The notes below the pieces were generated by a model, which was given only the letters and a program-made list of their open reading frames with translations, ran no database searches and was not told the origin of the DNA. The position numbers and the translations under genes were made by a program. Below are positions 1-11,612 of a stretch of 32,130 bases of DNA, piece by piece. The stretch covers positions 1 to 32,130 of IMG/VR virus record IMGVR_UViG_3300037257_000051; one strand, given 5' to 3'. Position 1 is the stretch's first letter; each line of letters begins with the position of its first letter. This DNA is from a virus.

Positions 1-1295
1 TGAATACTATACATATAATTTTTAATGATACTTAAATCATCATATTTATCAGATTCATTTACTAAAGCTTTTAATATTGTTCTGAATGGTATATCGTTAT
101 TATCACGTTCATGTCTTTCAAATGCTTCATCAACTGTTAGTTTTGAACCTTTAATATTAAGTGTTAAGTCTTGAGGTAATGAATTCATTACTGCTCCAAT
201 AACATTAACACTAGTTGTTCCTAATGTAATACGATTATTTCCAAATAAATATCCTGAAGTTTTATCTCCATTTGATTCTTCAGATTCTTCAATTACATTG
301 TGTTGTTTGAATGGGATGATATTAGAAAGTAATTTAAATAAACTTGAAGTATGATGTGATACATCAGTTCCTTCTATTGAATCAGAAGCTCATGTTGAAG
401 TAGATGCTCCTTTAAATTTTAATGTATATTTAAATTCACTATTAGAAGGAGGTGCATATGTATTCATCCCATCCGGATTTACATTTATTACATCTCCATG
501 TTTTTCTGACATTAATTTATCAAAATTTGTAAGAATCAACATTCTTATATATCCTGATGTAGTTGAAATACCTTTAGTATCAATACTATATTTATCTAAA
601 GCTTCAAATTTAGTTGTTACTGATTCTAATACTTTAGAATATGGTGTTTTACCATCTGTATCTGGAAAAAATAAATCAGGATTCAATCTAAATGCACGAG
701 ATCCAGTAGAATCTTTATCTGTATTATACAGATTAGAATCTTTTACTTCAGTTACTCCTGAAACTTTAGTTAGATATTTTCAAATATCATTCTTATAAAC
801 AAAGATATTATGTTCCAATGCTAAATCAGATACTACAAAGTTATTAAATCCGTTATCCCTGTTATCGTTATTAACGAATGAAACAGCATACATAGCGTAC
901 TCTAATTCAGAATCTAAAAAATTTTCAAGTGATTTATCATGTTTTAATAGTTTTGCTATATTTGAAGCATCTATTAAAGTTGGATTAGTTGATAACGATC
1001 CAGATGTTTTAGATAGTCCATATCTAACTTGAGATATAATCTCATTAATATTATCAGAAGTTAAGTTAGGTTTGTTTAACTTTGACATTGATAAATATAA
1101 CGAATTGAAATCATACACCCGTGCTTCAGGAGATTCTTCTATTCCCTTTAATATAAAATCTGACGCAGCAGATATTTCTTCATTTAATTTTTCATTATCT
1201 ACTAAATCAGAACCGAAAATACCAAGGGGTTCTATCCCCTTGGCACCATTCAGTTTCTTGATTATTGCTTTAAAATTTTGTGAACATTTACTCAT
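1..1295 (-). CDS. N-terminal part of a large cargo-module protein (partial)
   Basis: The reading frame opens at ATG 1295-1293 and runs off the window edge, giving at least 431 residues. Two in-frame TGA codons (780-782 and 390-392) must be read as Trp; under the standard code the gene would be cut into short pieces. I recognise no domain. The visible part is soluble, acidic and rich in Asn, Ser and Asp, with no signal peptide or membrane segment. The start lies 7 bases after the TAA of the 2815-aa gene, so the two are probably cotranscribed and translationally coupled. By position it is the next giant virion protein. Crassvirales carry their virion RNA polymerase in one of these giant proteins, but no catalytic motif is visible here. 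Codons 18-25 hold a GC-rich perfect hairpin. Confidence 0.85.
1222..1243 (-). other. Intragenic GC-rich stem-loop near a start codon
   Basis: CCAAGGGG (1222-1229) and CCCCTTGG (1236-1243) form a perfect 8-bp stem with a 6-base loop. It lies 52-73 bases downstream of the ATG at 1295, inside coding sequence. It stands out in an AT-rich genome. On the minus strand it is followed only by a weak T-rich run, so it is not a clear terminator. A regulatory role is inferred. Confidence 0.5.
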
Positions 1296-1302
1296 TTTTT
1301 AT

Positions 1303-4300
1303 TTAAAATTTACAATTGTATTGGTTATTATCATTTAATCCACTTAATACTAGATTTTTGATTAATGAATTGTTTTTATTAAGTTGAACATTTTTATCAG
1401 GACCTAATTCAAATAATGAACTTAGGGCACTAGTTATATTTAATCCGTCCATCTTTAACACTCCATTTTCAACATCTAAATCATCATAATTTTGATCAAT
1501 AAATCCATTTATTATTTTGCTTACTACAGCTTTACTTTTTTCAACATCTTTTGCTTTGTCAAACAAATTACCAAGTGGAACTCCAAATGTATTACCTTCA
1601 AAATCAAATGATATGTGATTTGGTATTTCTACTCCAACTAATGTTGGTTCAGTTTTTACATTATTAGTATTTACTTCGTTTCCACCAATCTTACTTAATA
1701 TTTTATCCATATTTAACATAATTTGATTAGGTTCAACAGGATATTGCATTTCATAATTATTATTAGTAGATACTGGTAATTTACCTTCAAATTCACCACT
1801 AACAGCAGGAGAATCAATAATAGTATTGTAATAGATAGGTTTGTCATAAGTTTGAACAAAACTATTAAATCTAGTTACAGTATCTTCGTATTGAGATTTA
1901 CCTTCTGTCATTATATTATGTATAACATATAAAGGATTTGGAATTTTAACAGGTATAACATCTCTAAATCTATTTCCGATTATGGATTTTAATTTAGGAT
2001 TTTCTAATAAATCATCAAAAGTTTTTTGAGTTGATGCATCATTGTTTATAAATCGCCCTAAATCCATTAAAGTTTCTACAATATGAAATGATTCTAAATC
2101 ATTCTTAGATAAATAATTTTTCCAAGAAATATGATTAACCATATCATCAATAATAGTATCAATGTTTTTACCAGCAACTTGTTCAGATTTTAAGAAATCA
2201 TAGAATACTTTCCATCCAGTATATTTAGACATTAATGCTAATTTTTTATATTTAGCATCTACATCTGTTTCATGGTCAGCAAGATGTTCTTGATTTTTTA
2301 ATTTCTTATCAGCTTTAAGTTCTGTATCAGCTGTAGTTATTTGTGTTCAAGCTTCACTTAAAGTTCTACTTTTAGCATTTAATACAACTAATTTAGAATA
2401 TTTAATATTTCCTTTAACATATTCAATAGTAACATAAGGTCTATAAGCATATCGGTTGTAATATTCTTCCGAGTTTCTTAATGTGAATTCATCATTAGTT
2501 TCATTCTTACCTTGAGTATTATAAGGAGTTTGTCTGTATTCTTCCATTGTTTTTTTAATATATTTAAGATAATCTCCATTTTGTAATACACCATGTGCAT
2601 CATATTTTGGACCTCTAAATACTTTAATCTCACTAATGAAAGCTCCTGGAAATTTAGCTTTTAAATCTTTTACAGTTATAGCAGAATCCTTTTTAAAGGC
2701 ATCTTTTTGAGCATCATTCATAGTTGGAACTTGAACTCCCATATATGTTTTAATATCAGCACTATCAACTGTAATATCTCCTTTACTTGCTAAATCATAT
2801 AACTTAGAAAGTTTTTCGAAATCAACATTAGCTTTAACAGCAGGATTTGAAATATCAGGCAATGCTGAAAGAGTTATAAAATGATTTGCACCACCAATTT
2901 CAACATTCATTCCAAGAACATAAATATCTTTACCTTTTAAAGCATTACTATTTACTAGTTTACCATAAGGATCAGTATACTCTCCACTTTTAAGTTTTCT
3001 TATTACTAAATCTTTTTGTTTAGTATCATTATTAAATAATCTAAAATCATCAGGTCTAGTATAAATTGTGTTATCAATTGTAGAAAATAATACTAAATTT
3101 TTCCATTTAATATAATCGCCAACAACATCTCTAACACTTTGATCAGATATATTTACTAATCTAAGAATTGAACCTAAATCAGTTCCAGTACTATTCTTTA
3201 TTAAGTCATCAATATCAATATCAGATCCAATTATTTTATCTAAGTTATTAGAAATATCATGAATTCCAATATTATTAAAGAATGAATATCCTAATATATT
3301 ACTAGGATCTTTAGTTTGAACAGTAGTAGAAATTGGAGTAATTATTTCAGGGTCTGAAGTTTCTTTCCAATCGGTATTAAATTTCTCATTTACAACTTTA
3401 ACATCTTTATGTTTTATAGGATCAGATTGTTTATAATCCTTTGTCATATCTGATAATTCATCAATTCTCTTAGTTAAGAAATCTTTAGCTCTATCGTTAT
3501 CAAATACTTTTTCTTCTGTACTTAATGACATTTCTGTTTTAATTCCAAAATTATCTAATAGAGTTTTAGAACCAACAATTAAAGTTCCAATTTTAGATCT
3601 AGTAACAAGAGTATATAAACTACGTATAGTATCAAAATCAGAATCAGATATTTTAATTGGATCAAGAATTACTACTTGATCAAATTCTTCACCTTGTACA
3701 TTTTTAGAATAAACTTTAATGTCAGCAGATTGAATACCTAAAGTACTTGTAATTAAAGATTGTGTTGAATCAGATAATTTACCACTATCAGTTAAGAACA
3801 CAATTTCTTTAGAAGTATCTAATTTTAAAAGATCAGCTTTTGTAAGATTATCTACAAACTTATCTCCATTTAAAAATGTTTTATCATAATAAACTAAAGT
3901 AGGTCTATATTTAATAGGTTCTTTCAAATATGAATCTCTATAAATAGCATCTGTAAAATTCTCCATAAGAATACAATTATCATTATGGTGTACATTCTTA
4001 GATCTAATTGTACTTTTAAGTTTAATAGATCTAGGAGTAGATATATTCTGTGTAGAAAATGATGTAGTACCAATTTTACTTCCATTTTGTAAATTATCAC
4101 CCATTGCAATAACATAGTAGTTATTGTTTTTAGCTAGATAATTAAACATTTGCCATTCAAGTGTAGATAATTGACTCATCTCATCAATCATTACAATTTT
4201 AGAACCTTCAATATTATGACCTAAGAATACAGAATCTAACCATTTTTCATTTATAGCAACTGCACCATCTCCTTCACCTTTTATAAAAATCTCAGGATTT

Positions 4301-7300
4301 AAATCATCATATTTATCTTGTTCTATTAAATTTAATTGTTCCATGTATTCATCATACTTAGAACCAATCATTGTTTTAATGTAGTCTTTAATTAAGTCTT
4401 CTTTTATTTCAACAGATACCTGATTCTTTAAATTCTCTTTTAATCCAGTAAGTGTTTTAGGTGTTGGTGCTAAAGCATGAATAGAAATATTTTCACTCGG
4501 AACTTTAGAATCAATTATCATTCTTAAAGGAAAGTTTCCTAAAATTGTAGTTTTACCTGTTCCAGCAGAGCCAAGAACATTAAATACATATCCAATAGAG
4601 AAACTTCTAGATTGATCAATAGCTTGTTTATAGGCTTCTTTTTCAGTAATTGTAGTACCTGCATCTTTTGCATCAGCAAGTATAGAATTCTTTAAAGTAT
4701 AAATACTAGGTTGTACAAACTCTATAGAATGAGCCATTATATCTTTTCCTAATCTACCATTAAAATAAGCTTGTTCTTGTCTTTGTACAAATTGTTGTAC
4801 AAAAAATGGAGCTTTTACTTCCGACAAAGATACTTCATTTTCTAGTAACTTTTTATAGTTTAGATAAAAATCTTTACTACTAAGAGCCAGTACAGAATGT
4901 AAATAAAAATATCAATCTTTTTTCTCAAGTTGAGTCAAATCCTTTGTCAGATTAGAATCCTTACCATCAATAATTGACTTGATAATATTTTCAGAATTAT
5001 CATTGCCTTTAAACGGAGCAAAAACTTCATCTAATTTGTCTGTCAAGTTTCCTTCAGCATTATGAAAATTAGTATAAATTCTATGTTCAAATTCAGCAAG
5101 TTTACTTTCAGCTAAAACTATTTTATTAATAGCATCAAGATCATTTTGATTTATTAAAGTTCTTCCATTCACAGTTAGTTTACCTGCTGAAATTTCAGAA
5201 CCATCAGTCATTCTTTTTAAAATAGAACTAACTAATGCTGTTTTGATTAAATTATGTTCTTCAATTAAAGATCCAGAGTTTCTTTCTGCAAGAGTTTTAA
5301 AATAGTTTAATTTATCTGAAATGAAAGTTAAATCATCATTTATGATCTTAGCTGACGTACTATCAACCAATCCAAATTTTCCACTAACTTCTTCGAACTT
5401 TTCAGCAGCCATATTTAATGAAACATTATAACCATACAAATCACCACCTAATCCTACTTCTGTAGAAGTCATTGCTGAAATTACAGAACGTACAGCAGTT
5501 ATTGTAGATAAAGCTTTATTTAATTGATCAATTTGAACATTATTTCTAATAAATTGAGACGGTGCTACAATATTATCAAATAAATCATAATTATCTCTTA
5601 ATAGTTTAAAGAATGAAATAGGACCTGTTTTACCTCATAGATTTATCTGAAACTCATTCAACTTGTCCAAAAACGTATTCATTTTACGTTTATTGTATTT
5701 AAGAATTTCATGAATGTTTAAATAGTCTTTATATCCACGATCAATTAAAGCTTTACCTAATTCTGAATTTTCATCGAATTCAAAATTATCTAAATCAGGA
5801 ATTAATGCAGAAAGAGAACTATTTTGAATATTTACTCTAATTTCATTAGCAGCATCTGTTAATTCTTTAACCGCTTCATTATCTAAATCTTCACCTCTAG
5901 CAATTACATTATTAGCATATTTAATTAATAAAGATCTACGTGGTGAAATCTTATCATTGCCTTTTGTAAAAGTATAATAATCATCATCAGAATGTAGCGC
6001 TTCATTATAAACTTCTTCTAATTTAGGATCTGAATTTCCTTGATTGATAGATATTTGATCCATTTTACTTTTAACAGTAGAATTGAATACATCTTGAATT
6101 TCAGTAAGTGTTACATCAGTTCCTTTATTTTGAACATAAGTATCTAATGCTGTAACAATATCATGAGTAACTTCATCAGTATCTTTGTCAAATCAGTCTG
6201 CTAAAATTTGGTCAGCATCAGAAAAACTAATAATTCCATCTTCATTAGTAACACTAGATAATTCATCTAATACTTTATTAGCTTCAACTAATAATTTAGA
6301 TTTTATTAAATCTTTATTAACAGCTTTCTTTTCATATCCATTAACGTGGATTGTTCCAATGTTCCCAATAGTTGTAATTTCACTATCTTTGGCTAAATGT
6401 TGCATTAGAACATCTTCTGTAGCTAAATCCGCAGATTGAGAAATTGTTTCTTTCTCACCCATGATTTGTTTTACTCGTCCATTTTTACTTCCGTTATAAG
6501 CATCAAATGCTTTTTGTATAATACCGTAATCTAACTCTGTAGACGGAAGACCTAATGAATTTACAATAGCAAATAAATGTTCTTTATCTCCAGTACTTAA
6601 AGTATTAATATCCCTCTTTTGATTTAATTCTACATCAGCATTATTAATATCAGTATTAATTTCTTCTTGAAGTGGAGCAATTTTTTCATTTATTGTATTA
6701 ATTTCATCTGGTTCTGTAACAGTAGATAATTGTTCTTCTAACTTATTTAATTCTTCAAGTTTAGGATTGATTAAAGCATCACGTCTGTTAATTATTTCAA
6801 CTTTTTGTTCTTCTGGTAAACCAATTTGAATTAAATTCATATCGTTTAAGAAATGAGCAACATCAATATCAGTATCAGATGTAAGACTTGCAGTTCTAAA
6901 ACCATTCTTATCTAATTCAGTATTTAATTGTTGTAATCATTGTCAGTTAGTATAAGCGTCAGTTAAACTTAAACCTTTACCTTTATTTCTAAAGTTAGCT
7001 AAGAATGAACTTCTAGTATTAGCATATCCATCAGCATTAAACTCTGCAATTGAATGTGAGAACTCTTCATTAATTTCCAAAAATCTATCAAACATTGATT
7101 TCATTTTGTTTTTAAAATCACCTTTACTTTCATCAAATATATTATCAAATTCTGCTTTATAAGTTTTCTTTTCAGATTCACTAAGTGAATAGAAATCTTT
7201 ATCATATTTATCTTTAACATAATCGTCAACAGATAAAGAAATAAATGGTGCGTGTAAATTTTTATTTAATGTAAATAGTGATAACTTATGATAGTATTCA

Positions 7301-9750
7301 GCCTTTTCACCTTTTAATAATTCTTCAACTAACTTTCTTTTTTCATTAAGTTTAGATTGAATATCACCTTTACCTACTTCATTTTTATTTACACTTTTAT
7401 CATCTTTTTCAGTTTGTACATTTTCTAATTGAGTAGTAAGATCTACAATATCTCCAATTAATTGAGTAAAATCTGATTTTACAAAAGAATCAGTTCCGTT
7501 TTTCTTTAAATCAGCAATTCTAATATCATCAACAATTGCTTTTCTAATAACAGATTCATCATCTTCTTTTATGTTTTCAAGATTTAAAATTCTATCAGCA
7601 TTTTGAATATATGCTTTAGTAGCATTAGCAATAACATCAGCTTGACTCATTCCACTATCACCATCTTTAGCTAGATAAATTTGTTTACCATCTACATTAG
7701 TTGTAACTGGAGATAAATCAGTACTTCCAAATCTACTTTTTTGTTTATCAATTTCTTTATATAAATCTTCTGCTTGACCATTAGCTACAAGTTGAAGTAC
7801 ATTATATTTTGTTTCTTGTTCAATACCGTGTCCAGATAAAATAGGTGATATAACTGAATGTTCTAATTCAAACATAGGTCCTCCAACCATACCTCCAACT
7901 AAGTTAGATACATAACGTTCAAATCCTGATTTACTAAATACATTATCAAATCCTCCAAATGAACCTTGTTTCTTAGTAAATCCACAAGCACTCATAATAT
8001 CAACAATACCTTTAGCTGCATCAGAAGCAAGTTCTTCTGAAACTTCTTCAATACCTTCAATCATTGATACTTTAAATAATTTTTCAGCTAATTGACTTTC
8101 TCCAATAGGTTGTGTAATTAAATTTTGAAATCCTTGTTTAGCTTTTGAAAATACATTCCCCAATGCTTTTTTACCAGCAATTTTATCTGTTGCAAGTAAA
8201 TTAACAGCTTCTTGTGTTTCACCCATTAATTCACGAGTAACACTTCTAATTCCAGCTTTATTAACTTCTTCAGTATAACCTGTAGATTTATCTAAAAACC
8301 AGTGACCTAAATTATTATTCTTCATTAAAGCATATTGACCTGATGCGGCTAATAATGCAGCAAAACCTGCTGTTCTATTATCATATCCTCCAGCTTTAGC
8401 ATCACCATAAACATCAGCAGATTGCGTCATAGCCATGTAACCTAAGTTTAATGTTTCAGCTAATTGTGATCGTTTATGATTTATAGATTCAAGTGTTCCA
8501 ATTTTATCGTAGGCAACTTGAGCAAGACGTTCGTAGTTTTCTTTACTTCTAGTTATACCTTTTACAGCATCACCAATAGCAACATCTTGAAGAATATCTT
8601 CAGTTTGATTAGCTAATTTTGCTAAATATTCAGTCTCATGTGACTTATAAAATAAATTAGACAAACTACCAGCAGCACGTTGTTCATAGATTTGTGAAAA
8701 AGTATCTGCAACCATACTTCCCATTTGTTCATAATTCCACATAGATTGTGAACCCGCATCTGAAATACTTCTAACATCATATTTAGAAAGATATCCTTGT
8801 GCAGTATTCATTGCTTTCCATAGTGATGTTTCATTACCTTTTTCAGTATCACCTGTAAATAATGCTTCTGCGGCTTTATAAAAAGTTGGAAGTACAGTAG
8901 CTAAACCTAATGCCATTTTCATTCCACCATAATATACATTAACTCCAGGAATTAAATAAGGTGCAACTTGTGTAGCAAGTTTCATAGTAGTCCCAAATAC
9001 AGATTTATCTTTACCATCAGAATCAAAGAAATCTACTTTATTTAATTTAGAACCATCAACAGTAATTAAATCCATAGGATTTACTATTTGTTTACCATAT
9101 ACTTCACGTTTACCAAGTGTTTCAATATAAAGATTTCCATCTTTATCATATTTCCAATCACCTTTTTTATGATTTACATGTCTTTTTGTCATAGGATCTA
9201 TATCAGCACCATCTTCATCCCACTGAGCATAAACCATTGTAGGTCCCACTAAAGAACCCATTAAACCCATGTCATTAGCTGATTTATCTAATCATTGTTT
9301 AGATTCAGAATCATATACTTTTGATTGTTGAGCTAATTCTCTTAAAGATAAATCAGATACATCAATACTATTTATTCCAGTTTTACTATATAATTGTTTA
9401 AACGGATTATAATCCTTAGTTATAACTGGAGCTACATCTGCACGTAATGCTCCTTTTGGAGCAGTAAAATCTGTTGGATCATATTCTAACGCTTTAGCTA
9501 AAGCTTTATCATTTCCTAGGTCATTATACAACGACGCAGCTTTTTGATAAGCTGCGTTGAAGGTTTTGTCATCGAATTTACCAGATGCATCTTTAAACAT
9601 CGATTGAACTTTATCTAATTTTTTATAATCGTCCATAGGTAATAGTTGAGTATTACTTGGAACAACATTAGAACTAGCTAAATCGAATAAATTTAAATCT
9701 GGTTTCTGCACTAATGCAGAAAATATATCATTTGGTTTTGTAATTTCCAT
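1303..9750 (-). CDS. Giant 2815-aa cargo protein with SF1 helicase domain
   Basis: One frame runs from ATG 9750 to TAA 1303-1305 once TGA is read as Trp (for example 9292, 6943, 6937, 6193, 5635, 4912 and 2347). The first 300 residues include a hydrophobic Gly/Tyr-rich stretch (about 257-290) of a type I recall from crAss-like cargo giants. The centre carries an SF1 (RecD/UvrD-like) helicase core in order: Walker A GSAGTGKT (1727-1734), motif Ia-like APTPKTL (about 1761), Walker B IDEMSQ (about 1855), motif III GDNLQ (about 1884), motif V VQGEEFDQV (2018-2026) and motif VI LVTRSK (about 2048). The core looks intact, so it probably hydrolyses ATP and moves along nucleic acid. The remainder is unrecognised and rich in helical, charged sequence. 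The setting among cargo genes suggests it is packaged in the virion and ejected, perhaps helping genome entry or early transcription; that role is inference. Confidence 0.88.
9534..9557 (-). other. Intragenic 9-bp stem-loop
   Basis: ACGCAGCTT (9534-9542) and AAGCTGCGT (9549-9557) form a perfect 9-bp stem with a 6-base loop. It lies about 193-216 bases inside the 2815-aa gene, so it does not fit the start-proximal pattern seen elsewhere. It encodes Ala-rich sequence and may be a chance product of GCN codons. Confidence 0.4.
9703..9722 (-). other. Start-proximal stem-loop in the 2815-aa gene
   Basis: TTTCTGCA (9703-9710) and TGCAGAAA (9715-9722) form a perfect 8-bp stem closed by a 4-base loop. 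It sits 28-47 bases downstream of the ATG at 9750. It belongs to a set of similarly placed hairpins described in the findings. Its function is unknown. Confidence 0.5.
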
Positions 9751-9758
9751 ATTATTGT

Positions 9759-11612
9759 TTATTTACTATTGAAAAAACTGAAATCAGCTTTAACTTGTGG
9801 AGTTTCATATTTTTGCAGATCTACTCTAGCATCTGTTAAGTTTTGTTGTTTATTCTGCATATGACCTGCAATTGAAGCAGCATATATAGAAGCATCTCGT
9901 TTATATGGAACTGCAATCATTCCTTTATAATAAGTGGTTGTCATATCAGTTCAACCAGTAGGAGCCTTAACTTTATTATCTTTTCATACTGTTTTTAAAG
10001 CATCTGATACAGTATCTTGTTCTTTACTGTCCAAGGCTTTAACTTCAGAATTATTATCTGCTTCAGAAGCACCTTCAGCAGTATAACCATACATTATTAA
10101 GAATGGTTTTATATTATTGTTTTCTCGTACTACAAAATCATTACCAACTTGAACATATCCAAATCCATGACGTTTGTAATAATCATTGATTATAGCAGGA
10201 GACCAATCATTTTTATGTTTTTCAATTTCTGATTGAACTTCATTAAATTGTTTAAGTGCATTATAATTAACAGTACCATCATTATTAGACGGCATATATA
10301 CTTTAGCAGCAGTTCCACCATCATAAATAATATCATTAGCGCCTTTCATTCCAATAATTTTATCACCAAATGTAGCCTTACTCATATCAACAAGAGAACC
10401 ATTTTTAGAATTCATTATATTTTTAAATGTAGTCATACCTAATGGAGTTCCATCTTCTGTAGCTAATCTTGCAGCACCTGTAACATGTAATATCATTTTC
10501 TTATTAGTTGTAATATCATTTCATTGCATTGGAGCTGAACCAGTTTTGCCATTATGTAATAATTCAAAAGGTGATACATTAGCTAATCCTTTTGCCGCGG
10601 CTGAAGCTTCTTCTGTAGCTCCTGGTAATTTCTCTGGAGAAATCGCAGAAGATGTTTTAGCAGTTGTATTAGTAATCAACATATCTAATATAAAATCTCT
10701 TGGATCTTTACCACCATTAACTATAGCAGTTGCTTTTAGTTTTTGTTGAGCATGAACATCCATTGTTTTTCATAAATAGTCTAAAGCTTTATCAATATGA
10801 TTTCTTTCTGAACTATTTTCTGTAATAACTTTATAATGATCTCCAGGAGTGTTAATTATTTGATTTAAACTTTCTAAAGCAGATTGTTGTTCTTTTGTTG
10901 GACCTTTTACTGATACTTGTGATTTTAAAATATCATACTGTCCTTTAACTTGATCTTTAGAATAAAAATTTTCATTATGAGTATCTTCTGTTCCTAAAGA
11001 AGCAATTAAATCTTTAAGATTAGTTTTTATTTTATCTAACCCAATAGCATTATTTGCAACATCAAATATTGAATTTTGTCCTGATAATTTAGGATTATAT
11101 TGTCTTTCATTTAATAACTCTGCAACAGATAATAGTTTATATTGATCTTTGTGTTTATCGTATTCGTTAACGTTAATTGCACTAACATTTCCTTTAGCAT
11201 CTTTACCATAAACCATATCATTATTTACAGCAACTTCACCATAACCTCCTGCAGCAGTAGCTGTTTTAGCAGCTTCATCTCAAGCAGATTTACTTTGTTT
11301 AAGTTCATTAATTTTACCAACTAATCTTAATGACATTGCTCTATTATTACTTTGAGCATATGGATACATACTTCCCGAATTAGTTGATTCAATTTTAGCT
11401 AATTCAGAAACAAATCCGTTAACATCATTTACTAAACCTTTACCCATTAAATCTTTAAATACATCATCATCTAACATAGATGAAATAGTATGTTTACTTT
11501 CTTTAGATGAACTAGATGATGAAGAAGTTGCTTGTACAGGTTGTTGTTCAATGATGGGGGTGAATGTTGCAAACCCACCCCCTTGTTGAAATTTATTTAT
11601 ATTATATTTCAT
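9759..11612 (-). CDS. 617-aa crAss-like cargo/ejection protein
   Basis: ATG 11612 to TAA 9759-9761, with TGA read as Trp at 11280, 10770, 10521, 9984 and 9951. The N-terminus reads NKFQQGGGFATFTPI (residues 6-20), followed by a Ser-rich linker. I recall this opening from crAss-like cargo proteins. The body is soluble and helical with no catalytic motif I can name. Its ATG overlaps the TAA of the upstream 1302-aa gene by one base, and the 2815-aa gene starts 8 bases after it ends, so the three are very likely one coupled translational unit. A role as a virion-packaged protein ejected with the DNA is inferred from position and the shared N-terminal motif. Confidence 0.88.
11556..11582 (-). other. 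Start-proximal GC-rich stem-loop in the 617-aa gene
   Basis: GGGGGTG (11556-11562) pairs with CACCCCC (11576-11582), and the 13-base loop can form a further 3-bp helix. It lies 30-56 bases after the ATG at 11612, over the codons for the QQGGG motif. Glycine codons explain part of the G-richness, but not the matching C-rich arm. Confidence 0.5.

Noticed and set aside
3200-3230. Asp-rich DIDIDD segment as an RNA polymerase DxDxD motif
   Set aside because: It lies downstream of the helicase core in a low-complexity acidic loop, with none of the surrounding conserved polymerase sequence.
6185-6439. Plus-strand open frame of 84 codons
   Set aside because: It lies fully inside the 2815-aa gene on the other strand and has no start signal or recognisable product.
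10592-10600. GCCGCGGC palindrome
   Set aside because: It has no loop and encodes alanines; there is no reason to see it as more than codon usage.
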